Below, one piece after another: positions 43,983 to 53,000 of a stretch of DNA of 64,000 nucleotides. Within the stretch, counting starts at the first letter, position 1. Every line of letters begins with the position of its first letter. Origin of the DNA: Nostoc sp. CENA543 (GTDB taxonomy: Bacteria; Cyanobacteriota; Cyanobacteriia; Cyanobacteriales; Nostocaceae); NCBI RefSeq assembly GCF_002896875.1, contig NZ_CP023278.1, positions 1,612,001 through 1,676,000 of the forward strand, read 5' to 3'. The notes beneath the pieces were generated by a model. That model did not search any database and was not told where the DNA came from. It saw only the letters and a program-made list of their open reading frames with translations. Made by a program: the position numbers and the translations under genes.

Positions 43983-44843
43983 ATGACGTGGATTATCGGT
44001 CATCTACTCGCCGTTGTTATTGGTATTAGCTTGGGTTTGTTGGGTGGTGGCGGTTCGGTGTTGGCTTTACCTGTATTAGTGTATGTCATGGGGGTTGCGC
44101 CGAAAAATGCGATCGCTATGACTCTGGTAATCATTGGTACAGTTAGCATATTGGGATTAATCCCCCACTGGCGCGCCGGAAATGTCTGGTTAAAGACAGC
44201 CGCTATCTTTGGCGCAGCTACAATGCTAGGTGCATTTTTCGGCGCGAAGTTAGCCACCCTACCATTTATTAGCGATGCTATGCAGATGTTACTGTTTGCG
44301 TTATTAATGTTAGTGGCTAGCATCGCCATGATTTGGCGTAGCGCACGCCAACAAAAAACAGATGATACTGGGACTTATCCACCGCCAGTCTGTAAATACT
44401 GCTGGCTATGGTTGATGAGTGAGGGAATCGTGGTTGGGACTTTGACGGGTTTAGTGGGTGTAGGTGGGGGATTTGCAATTGTTCCCGCCTTGGTGTTACT
44501 GGGTAAAGTCCCCATGAAAGCCGCGATCGGCACATCATTATTGATTATTATCATGAATGCGATCGCAGGCTTTATTGGTTATTTAGGACACGTCACCCTA
44601 GACTGGGGTTTAATGCTATCTTTTATCTTGGCGGCTAGTATTGGAACGGTGTATGGTAGCTATTTATCTCAATTCGTTCCGGCGACGCGGCTACAAAAGA
44701 GTTTCGGTTATTTTTTACTTGCTGTAGCCACGTTAGTATTATTTCAAAATCGCGATACCTTTTGGCAATGGTACGCACCAAAAAACACCGCATCCAATAA
44801 AACCAATTCGCAATTCGCAATGGACTTCGTCCCGCTACGCTAA
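43983..44843 (+). CDS. TauE/SafE family sulfite exporter-like membrane protein
   Basis: A 286-residue membrane protein with about eight helices in two halves. Each half starts with a Gly-rich signature: ISLGLLGGGGSVLALPVLVYV and LTGLVGVGGGFAIVPALVLLG. The family exports sulfite, sulfonates or related anions, which fits the persulfide-oxidising genes before it. The last residues, about from NSQFAMDFVPLR, come from a tandem repeat whose TAA is the stop codon, so the C-terminus is repeat-derived. Confidence 0.85.
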   Translation: MTWIIGHLLAVVIGISLGLLGGGGSVLALPVLVYVMGVAPKNAIAMTLVIIGTVSILGLIPHWRAGNVWLKTAAIFGAATMLGAFFGAKLATLPFISDAMQMLLFALLMLVASIAMIWRSARQQKTDDTGTYPPPVCKYCWLWLMSEGIVVGTLTGLVGVGGGFAIVPALVLLGKVPMKAAIGTSLLIIIMNAIAGFIGYLGHVTLDWGLMLSFILAASIGTVYGSYLSQFVPATRLQKSFGYFLLAVATLVLFQNRDTFWQWYAPKNTASNKTNSQFAMDFVPLR

Positions 44844-44931
44844 CGCAATGGACTTCGTCCCGCTACGCTAACGCAATGGACTAACGTCCCGCTACGCTAA
44901 CGCAATGGACTAACGTCCCGCTACGCTAACG
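44818..44931. repeat. Four tandem 28/29-bp repeats overlapping the TauE stop
   Basis: Units begin CAATGGAC and end GTCCCGCTACGCTAACG: 44818-44845, 44846-44873, 44874-44902 and 44903-44931. GCAATTC units flank them. The first unit encodes the last residues and stop codon of the TauE/SafE gene. Confidence 0.9.
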
Positions 44932-44966
44932 CAATTCGCAATTCCCCATTCCCCATTCCCTATTTC

Positions 44967-47183
44967 CTATATTTTCCCCTGCAAACTAAAATAGCGGCGA
45001 TATAATTCACAACTGGGTACTACTTTATCTTTTAACTGTTTCACCAGTCCCATACTACTGAGTTTATAAATTGTAATTGGATCTAATGATATTGCCTCTT
45101 GAGAATTAATTACTATATCTAATGCTTTTGCTAATTCTGGTTGTTCTTGCAAGACAGCTTGATGTCGTTGTAAGTGAGATGAATAAATCCCGTTTGATGT
45201 AGCGGCTGTATCTAGGAATTGAGCAAAGCTAATTTCCTCACGACTCAAATGATAAATAGCCATGTGTACTAATGCGGGATGTCCTTCCACCATAGCCATT
45301 AAATCTGCTGCTTCTTGGCTATTATTCCAATTGAGTCCATAGCGTTCGGCTAACTGCTGTACTTGCTCAAGGGTAAAGTGAGTTAATTCAATTGGTAATC
45401 CTACATTGAATGGGGATTGTTTTAATTGCAGAGGTACATAAATTTCTGTTGAGTGAACTATAACTAATCTGAGTTTCTGCCAAAGGGATTCTCTTTTTGC
45501 TTCTTCAAACCATGAACGAAATAAAGGTAAAACATCTTTTGCCACTATAGGATGTTCAAAGATATATTGCACTTCATCTAAGGATAAAATTAAAGGAGTT
45601 TTGATTTGTTTTAATATATGATTGCGGAAATAAAGAGAACAACTAATTTTACTACCAATATCTTCATCCCAATAATCATCTAACTTAGATTCCAGTTGCA
45701 ATTGACGGGTAACGTTAGCACACAGCCAGCGCAAAAACCGATTCAAGTCACTTAAAATTGCATCATCAATTTGTTCTAGATTTAAACTAGCCGTCTGATA
45801 ATTTTGTCGAGTTGCATAGTCTAAAGTCCTTAGCAGTAAAGATGTTTTACCCATTTCTCTAGGTGCTTTGATTCTGACTAATGCGCCATTTTTTCTAATT
45901 GCCTCGAATACTTGTGATTCTACCGCAGTTCTTTCTATGTAAAATGGAGAATCAAGGGGGACTGCTCCACTAGGATAAGAGAGAGAATTAATTGCCGTTT
46001 CAGGATGATTGAACGTCGGGTTAAGACTATTGAGTGTTGGTAATTCAGTAATATTTACTAATAAATGTTGATGCAGCCAATCTTGATGAAATATTTTGGT
46101 ATAAATCGGATTTTTAACAATTAAATTTCCTTCAGATTGGGATACAAGACCAGATAAGCGCAATTCTAGATACTCTGGAGAATTCTGTACGGGAATTTTT
46201 CCCTGTTGTAAAATGTGATAGTATATTTGCAGTAATTGTTGGCTTTTGGGCGTATTGCGGAGTAGGCGATCGCGTATTGTTCTCAAATGTTCTGGTTCGT
46301 CTTGAGATTCCCAGTTATTAATAATTTGGGTGTGGACAATTTTTTCTACCCATTTGGCTACTTCATCCTCTTGATTTGGACAAGCATCTGGATGATGATT
46401 GCAATAATTAACAATTAGCCAACACAGTTTTTGCGTAAGAAATGGCTGTCCGTTAGTCCAATATAAAACCTCTTTTAATACTGCCTTGGGGTTGTCAATT
46501 TTTTCTGAGAATCCTTGTAATAAAGGTTCACTATCTTCTATTTTAAATCCTTGTAATTCAATCGCTCTACCAATATTAAACGGAGTAGAATAGTGTTTAT
46601 CTTGAATTAAATCTGAAGGTGAAGCTACTCCTAATAAAGCAAATGCTAATCTTTTGTAAGCTGGTTTGATGGCTCGATTTTCATAACAGTGTCGAATGAG
46701 GGCAAAAAATTCATCTGTAGAAAATTTTAACCCCAGTACGTTATCGATTTCATCGATAAAAATCACAATTTTCTGTTGAATTTGCGTCAATAAGACGGTT
46801 TCAATAAATTTATTTAAACACTGAATTGGAGATAAATCATCATGCTCTTTTAACCAACTACGGCGATTGATTTTGAGTTGAAACCCACTTACCAATTCTT
46901 GAATAATCCCGCCATACCATTGAGAAGCTGTAATTTGCTGACTACCTATCCCACTTAACTCAATCTCAGCACAAATAAATCCCTGAGTCTTTAGTTTATT
47001 CATCGTTCGGACTCGTAAGCTAGACTTACCCATTTGTCTAGCATTGAGAACATAGCAATATTCAAGAGCCAATAGACCTTCATAAAGTTCAGTATCAGCT
47101 TGTCGCACGACATAAGTAAGTGCATCAGGTGGGAGACTACCACCTGCTTGATACCGATAGGTGGTATTAAAGTTTGCAAACAT
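44967..47183 (-). CDS. Double AAA_35-type ATPase protein
   Basis: A 738-residue protein made of two AAA_35-like (PF14516-type) ATPase units. Unit 1 (about residues 1-385): [22 protein letters not shown], an atypical P-loop [10 protein letters not shown] (K53), Walker [14 protein letters not shown], and the [14 protein letters not shown] block. Unit 2 (about 410-738): [19 protein letters not shown]-loop [11 protein letters not shown], Walker [13 protein letters not shown] and [15 protein letters not shown]. Both P-loops lack the first Gly of the classic motif. The family is STAND-like and common in multicellular cyanobacteria, often with signalling domains; activity and trigger are unknown. 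Its units match those of the two neighbours. Confidence 0.8.
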   Translation of the reverse strand: MFANFNTTYRYQAGGSLPPDALTYVVRQADTELYEGLLALEYCYVLNARQMGKSSLRVRTMNKLKTQGFICAEIELSGIGSQQITASQWYGGIIQELVSGFQLKINRRSWLKEHDDLSPIQCLNKFIETVLLTQIQQKIVIFIDEIDNVLGLKFSTDEFFALIRHCYENRAIKPAYKRLAFALLGVASPSDLIQDKHYSTPFNIGRAIELQGFKIEDSEPLLQGFSEKIDNPKAVLKEVLYWTNGQPFLTQKLCWLIVNYCNHHPDACPNQEDEVAKWVEKIVHTQIINNWESQDEPEHLRTIRDRLLRNTPKSQQLLQIYYHILQQGKIPVQNSPEYLELRLSGLVSQSEGNLIVKNPIYTKIFHQDWLHQHLLVNITELPTLNSLNPTFNHPETAINSLSYPSGAVPLDSPFYIERTAVESQVFEAIRKNGALVRIKAPREMGKTSLLLRTLDYATRQNYQTASLNLEQIDDAILSDLNRFLRWLCANVTRQLQLESKLDDYWDEDIGSKISCSLYFRNHILKQIKTPLILSLDEVQYIFEHPIVAKDVLPLFRSWFEEAKRESLWQKLRLVIVHSTEIYVPLQLKQSPFNVGLPIELTHFTLEQVQQLAERYGLNWNNSQEAADLMAMVEGHPALVHMAIYHLSREEISFAQFLDTAATSNGIYSSHLQRHQAVLQEQPELAKALDIVINSQEAISLDPITIYKLSSMGLVKQLKDKVVPSCELYRRYFSLQGKI

Positions 47184-47676
47184 TGGTAGGAATTTACACG
47201 GCTAAAACCTGCTTCAGTGTTAATTTTCACATGATTTTCAGGTTTTGAATACCTGAGTTTACCTGAATTTACCTGAATTTAACTCAATCGTCTAGAGTTA
47301 AGCAAATCTTAAGAATACTGATCTTAACTCAACTATTGATTGCCAAAAGCCAGCATACTTATGAAAGATGATTAAAAGGTGTTTGAAAAGTGTTTGTCTG
47401 TTACTGTAAGTGTATTCATATCCCCCCTAACCCCCTTTTTTAAGGGGGAATAAGAATCAAGGTCTTCCACTTGCAAGGGGGAATAAGAATCAAAGTCTCC
47501 TTTTTTCAGGGTGATTTAGGGGGATATGAACTGATTTGAGACATCATTAATAACCTGTCAAATATCTTATTAGTTTGCCGACCAAAACAAAAACCTAAAT
47601 CAAATTCATAAATAGAATTATCTTTAGTAAAAACCAGAAGGAACTTATCACAAAATTCACAGGGTTAGTATGTAAT
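47184..47676. other. Divergent gap with an inverted-repeat element
   Basis: No gene. The promoters of the AAA_35 gene (leftward) and of the unknown membrane protein (rightward) must lie here. A TTTACCTGAA repeat stands at 47258-47280 and the 47415-47530 element in the middle. Confidence 0.5.
47415..47530. repeat. MITE-like element with TTCATATCCCCC ends
   Basis: TTCATATCCCCCCTAA at the left and its near-complement TTAGGGGGATATGAA at the right enclose 116 bp. Inside are a CCCCCTTTTTTAAGGGGG hairpin and two GGGGGAATAAGAATCAA direct copies. The ends resemble the inner element at 58.4 kb. Confidence 0.75.
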
Positions 47677-48603
47677 ATGGCTACTCGTAAAATTATTCTC
47701 CATACTCTCAGATGTGATAAAGCAGAAGATTATTTTGGCGGCGATGAAACTCTTTTAGAAATCTTCACTGACGGACAACAGCGCAGTCAAATTAAAAAAG
47801 ATATGAAAGCGGGAGACACCTGGCTACTAGGGAAATCATTTAATTTTAGTCAGGATGCAACAATCAAGTTATGGGATGAATATAAACCATCATGGCGCGA
47901 TCCTAATTACTTTTTAGGTGAATTTAAGGTAGGTAGTCTGGATGTCAATTTTGGTATTGCTAAATTTACCAAAGGGGCAGATTATACTTTGACATACACC
48001 GTCACTACTGACCGTCAACCCCAAGTTCTTCCTCAGACTTCCTCTCATGTCACTATTGAAATACTTGATGTTTACTGTAGTAATGTAGAAAATCCTACCA
48101 ATGTAGACGATATTTACATTCTCGGTGGCGTGACAGTTTTTGATCCCCAGACATCTATATTGGATACAAAACAGGCCAAGCCTGTCTTAACTAAACCTGT
48201 TGGGATTAGCAACGGTCAAACTCAACCAATCCCTTACGTTGTTTTCGATGCTGATGTCAAAACTAACTCTGCCATATATTTAGAAATGGCAGCATATAAT
48301 GAGGATTTTACAAAAGATTGGAGTCAATACCAAGTCTGGCTGGGTATTGCAATGACGGCTATTCGGACAATAGTTAATACAGTGGCCATATTGATAGCTG
48401 GTGCTTTAGTAAATATTGTCTTAGTGGGACTGAATCAATTTGCAGGTTGGGACAAGGATGAAAGATTAGGTATTCAGACACACACAATTATGGTGCAAGA
48501 CCTGAAGCCTGGAGAAACTATTTATGACTGGAGGATGATGGAAACTGGTCTAGGTCGGTCTACTGGTGACTATAAAGTTAGATATAAAATTACAGTGAGA
48601 TAG
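47677..48603 (+). CDS. Unknown protein with two beta-rich units and a hydrophobic segment
   Basis: A 308-residue protein with no signal peptide. Residues 1-115 form a beta-rich unit (KIILHTLRCDKAEDYFGGDETLLEIF, then KLWDEYKPSWRDPNYFLGEF). A second unit (about 125-308) has similar spacing (VTIEILDVYCSNVENPTNVDDIYILGG) but is interrupted by a hydrophobic stretch (about 229-258: IAMTAIRTIVNTVAILIAGA and on). The pattern is C2-like or jelly-roll-like to the eye, without a recognised family. It lies on the opposite strand between AAA_35 genes and may be their partner; function unknown. Overall confident as a gene, not as to role. Confidence 0.6.
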   Translation: MATRKIILHTLRCDKAEDYFGGDETLLEIFTDGQQRSQIKKDMKAGDTWLLGKSFNFSQDATIKLWDEYKPSWRDPNYFLGEFKVGSLDVNFGIAKFTKGADYTLTYTVTTDRQPQVLPQTSSHVTIEILDVYCSNVENPTNVDDIYILGGVTVFDPQTSILDTKQAKPVLTKPVGISNGQTQPIPYVVFDADVKTNSAIYLEMAAYNEDFTKDWSQYQVWLGIAMTAIRTIVNTVAILIAGALVNIVLVGLNQFAGWDKDERLGIQTHTIMVQDLKPGETIYDWRMMETGLGRSTGDYKVRYKITVR

Positions 48604-48653
48604 GAAGCTGCTTTGATTTCTGAAATGATTTGCGTAGGAAGGGAACAGGGAAC

Positions 48654-50054
48654 CTAATTTAAATTCATTTGAGTCCGCAAAATCTCATTGAAATAATTAC
48701 GATATAGTTGACAACGAGGTTCTACTTCGTTGCCGACTAGCTTGATTAAACCCATACTCTGTAACTGATAAGCGGATAATGCTTCTAATTGCACTGGTTT
48801 ACTGGATGCAATTACTGTTTGGAATGCTGCCAAAAGTTTTGGTTCTTGTTGCAAACTCAACCAATATTCTCTGAGGTGATGGCGATAGATACCTGCATCT
48901 GTTGTAGCTTCAATTAATAATTTTTCTAGGGTAATGTTGGGATAACTAATCAGGTGAGAAAATGCCTGTTGTAAAAGATAAGGATGACCACCCACTAATT
49001 GCATTAATGGTTCTACAAAAGTAACACCTTTGGCTAATCCATATTGGGCAGCAAATACTTGCACTTCTTCTTTAGTTAATTCTGGTAATTCAATGGGTAA
49101 GCCAACATTAAAAGGTGATTGATTAATATTGAGGCGGATATAAACATCGGTGGCGTGAGCGATGATTAAACGCAGTTTTTTCCAGTTTTGACGACTTCTA
49201 GCTTTCTCATACCAAGAACGTAATAATCCGAAAAAGTCTTCGTAAACTTCAGGATAGGGGAAAAGTACATCGACATCATCTAGACATAAAACTAGAGGAC
49301 TATCAGCATCAGTGAGCAGATATTCTTCTAAATAAGTCGTGCAACTGACTTTAGCACCAATACCTTCTTCATCCCAATATTCATCTATGTGATTAGGTAA
49401 GCGTAGTTCTCGACTGAGATTAAGACAAAACCAACGTAGAAATTTATTCAGGTTGGTAAAGTGAGTTTTGCGATCTGCCATCTCCAAACTAAAGCTAACT
49501 GTGCGATAACCTTGCTGTGCTGCTTTCATTAATAATCGCTCTAGTAAGGAAGTCTTACCCATAAGTTTGGGTGCTTTGATTCGCATTAGAGAACCTGGTT
49601 GCAGCAGAGTTTCATAACATAGTGATTCTAGGGGAGAACGACTTACATAAAATTCTTGACCTGAGACTAAATAGGGAGGAGCAACAGTTTCTAGTAAGTT
49701 GCTATTATGATTTTGACTGTTAGCGGTGCTGGTTTCTGGAACAGATAAGTAATCTGTTGTCATCAACTGTTGATCCCAGTATTTTTGCTCCCAGGTACGT
49801 TTCAATGCTTCCTTAAAATTACTCTTTCTGACTTTTTCTCCCAAAGAATCTGTTAATAATTTCCATAACTTGGGGGCAACATCTTGACTAATATAGCTGG
49901 TAGAATACTGATGTTGAGCGGCAATTTGATCATACTCTTCTCTTGCCCACGAACCTTTGAGGACAATGATTTCGACATCGCTTAACTTTCTCGAAAACTT
50001 TGTAAACACTGCTTGATTAGCGATGTTAATTGCTGCGTCCAAGTTAAAAGTCAT
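48654..50054 (-). CDS. AAA_35-type ATPase with N-terminal vMAP-like domain
   Basis: A 466-residue protein. The N-terminal about 95 residues (DAAINIANQAVFTKFSRKLSDVEIIVLKGSW, then HQYSTSYISQDVAPKLWKLLTDSLGEKV) look like the HTH-type domain found at the start of vWA-MoxR-associated and related cyanobacterial proteins. The ATPase unit (about 125-466) has the P-loop IKAPKLMGKTSLL and Walker B LVLCLDDVDVLF, with VGGHPYLLQQAFSHL near the end. It is closely similar to unit 2 of the 738-residue neighbour (FLRW-C-N--R-L-L motif with DEYWDEE). It lies 33 bases downstream of the giant kinase gene, in the same direction, and is probably co-transcribed with it. Confidence 0.8.
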   Translation of the reverse strand: MTFNLDAAINIANQAVFTKFSRKLSDVEIIVLKGSWAREEYDQIAAQHQYSTSYISQDVAPKLWKLLTDSLGEKVRKSNFKEALKRTWEQKYWDQQLMTTDYLSVPETSTANSQNHNSNLLETVAPPYLVSGQEFYVSRSPLESLCYETLLQPGSLMRIKAPKLMGKTSLLERLLMKAAQQGYRTVSFSLEMADRKTHFTNLNKFLRWFCLNLSRELRLPNHIDEYWDEEGIGAKVSCTTYLEEYLLTDADSPLVLCLDDVDVLFPYPEVYEDFFGLLRSWYEKARSRQNWKKLRLIIAHATDVYIRLNINQSPFNVGLPIELPELTKEEVQVFAAQYGLAKGVTFVEPLMQLVGGHPYLLQQAFSHLISYPNITLEKLLIEATTDAGIYRHHLREYWLSLQQEPKLLAAFQTVIASSKPVQLEALSAYQLQSMGLIKLVGNEVEPRCQLYRNYFNEILRTQMNLN

Positions 50055-50087
50055 GACAATTGTTAGTCCAACAGCTGCTATATTCTA

Positions 50088-53000
50088 TTATCTATAAAAT
50101 TCAATCCAACGACTGTTAAAAATTAATTCGTAAATCCGGTTGTGGACTTTTAAAGCACCTTGTTCCTTAATTACCAAGCCGGATAAAAGCAGTTCTCGTT
50201 CGTCTAGACTATCCACAGAATTGACCTGTCCTAATTCTAGGATCTGCTGATATAGGTCTAGCATTTTAGTGGGTTGACGATCGCCTTTGAGGATGCGATC
50301 GCGTATAGTTTTTAAATGTTCTGGTTCGTCTTGGGCTTCCCAATCTGCGATAATATTGCTATGAACTAGGTTTTCTACCCATGCTTTTTCGGTTTTCGCA
50401 GGGATAGAAGACGCAGCAGTGCGGATCATTTGGCAAATTTTTTGAGTTAAAAATGGCTGGCCATTAGTCCAGAATAAAACTTCTTTCAGCACTGCTTGGG
50501 GGTTAGTCACCTTGTCAGTCAATCCTAGCAAAAGGGGTTGCGCTTCGTCCATTTGAAAGCCACGCAGTTGAATCGCTTGACCAATATTAAAAGGAGTTTT
50601 GCGATAGTCGGTGATTAAATCACCAGGTGTAGCCACTCCAAATAAACCGAAACACAATCGTTGATACTCTGGGTTGATATTGCGTTGATTATAGCAGGAG
50701 CGAATCAGGGCAAAAAAGTCATTGACAGAAAAATCTAAACCCAACACACAATCAATTTCATCGAAGAAGATAATAATTTGCGGTGGTACATCACTATCTG
50801 GTAATGTCACTTCCCGTAACAAAACTTCTTCAAAGAACAGACTCAATCGCTGTACAGGAGAAATATCTAGTTTATCTTGCCACCAGGCTTTTAAATTCAC
50901 CTTCCCTAGTAAATCAAAACTTTGCCAAAGTTCCACAGCCAGACCTTTGTACCACTGATCTGGGGTAATATTTTCATTGCCAATGCGAGTCATATCAATG
51001 GCTACGCAAGCGATACCCTCTTGTTGTAAATGGTGCATCATCCGCACCATGAGGCTAGATTTACCCATTTGTCTGGTGTTGAGGGTATAACAAAACTCGC
51101 CACTTTTTAAAGCTTTGTAGAGATAACGATCAGCCGATCGCACTACATAAGTAGGCGCATCAATTGGTAAACTACCACCTACTTGATAATCATAATCGGA
51201 GGTTGATTCACCACTTTTGAGCAGAGCATTTTCAAATTCCAATTTGGCTTGAGTGGCTTTGAGAATTTCTAGAGTTTGTGTAAGTTCTTGGGTACGTTCT
51301 TGTACTTTTTCTTCGAGTGTGGCATAGAGGCGGGAATTTTCAATGGAGATGGCAGCTTGGCTAGAAAGAATATTTAAGATTTGGACACGATCTGATGTGA
51401 ATGCTCCAGTGACTAAATTATTTTCTAAATAGACAATACCGCTTAATTTGCCTTGGGTGAGGAGAGGTGTACAGAGAATAGATTTAGGCTGAGTGGTGAT
51501 AATGTAGGCATCACGGGTAAATTGTCCGTCTTGAGTAGCATCATCCAGCACTACATTTTCTTGGGTGTGGGCGACGTAGTTGATGATAGCAGATGATATT
51601 AGGGGTTTTTGTGTGGATTTATCTAGTGAATCTACTGCTATGGATTGTATTTTAATGTCAGTTGTGGTGGCGATCGCTTCTATCACCCACTGTTCTTGAG
51701 AATACAGCAACAAAAAGCCTCTTTGCGCCCCTGCATTCTCAATCATCATTTTCATTAACTTCGCCAACAATTTATCAAGAATAATTTCTTCAGCTAAAGC
51801 TTGAGAGGCTTTAATAACTGTGGTTAAATCAAGTATTTCTCCATCACTTCCAGTTGTCGAGATAGTGGGGCTAAAGCTTTTAGTTATTCCTTGGTTTGTA
51901 TTTATAGTAAGATACTGGGGGTATTCTGTTTCTAATTGTTTTACTTTGGCTCTAGCTCCCCAAAGAGTGCAACAATGGTGTGAATTTTTTAAATATAACT
52001 GACCGATTTCTTCCCTACCAATAGCCAGATAAAATTCTGCGGCTTTTTCATAAGCCAGTGCTTCTTCATGAAGAAATTCATATTTTTTTGCACCTTTTAT
52101 AGCTTGTTGATAAAGTTCTTCCGCTTGCCAATTTTTTCCTAAAAAACGAGCTTTTTCGGCAGCGACTAAATCATATTTGTGTTGAAAATTTTCTGGGCAA
52201 TGACTAGCCCATAATTTCATACTGTCCTGATTTTTATTTACTTGCTTGAGTAATTCTTTGTGCTGCTCATCGTTACTTTGATGACAATGGGCAATAAATG
52301 CAAGAGAAGAATAAAAATTATATTGAGGACTAACTAAAAAACCACTACAATCTTTTAGATATTTCTGACATTGGATAGCATTTTCAACAGCTTGCGTATA
52401 ATTTTTAAATAAATAGAATAGATAATTCTTGCCGAAATAGTAAATAAATAATAGCCAGTTATTATGCTCATCTCGATATTTTTGGATAGCTTGGGCTTCT
52501 AGTATTTGAGAATTACCAATTAATAAGCTATCATAGTTATCTTCAGTGATTATATTTGTGACAATATTTTGGCAAATCTCTATGTAATTTTTAGAATATT
52601 CTTGATTGAATTTATCAATTAATTTATGATATTTTGCATAATCTATCTCTAACTGTTGCAGATTACATCCTCCAAAAAATCTGATGAGGCAATAGTCCAT
52701 AGAAATATAGCAAACATATTCATTATTGCCTGTATCTATACCTTGTTTAATAGTATTTAATAATTGTTGTTGTGCTGCTTGTTTATTTATCAGTTCTTTC
52801 CAGTGCCAGATAAAAGCATAATATGAGTGCATCACTAAACACTCTGAACGGCGACTAATGGATTTCTCTAATAATTTGAGAGCCATCTTACCAAACTTAT
52901 ATCCAGAATCAATATCATTGATTAATCCACACAGTAGCATTCCATAGGAACTATAAATACCAGGAGCCTGGGAAGGATTATTATATTTAATACAAATATT

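Noticed and set aside
44818-44931. 28/29-bp repeat array, considered as CRISPR
   Set aside because: Units are directly adjacent with no spacers and no cas genes nearby.
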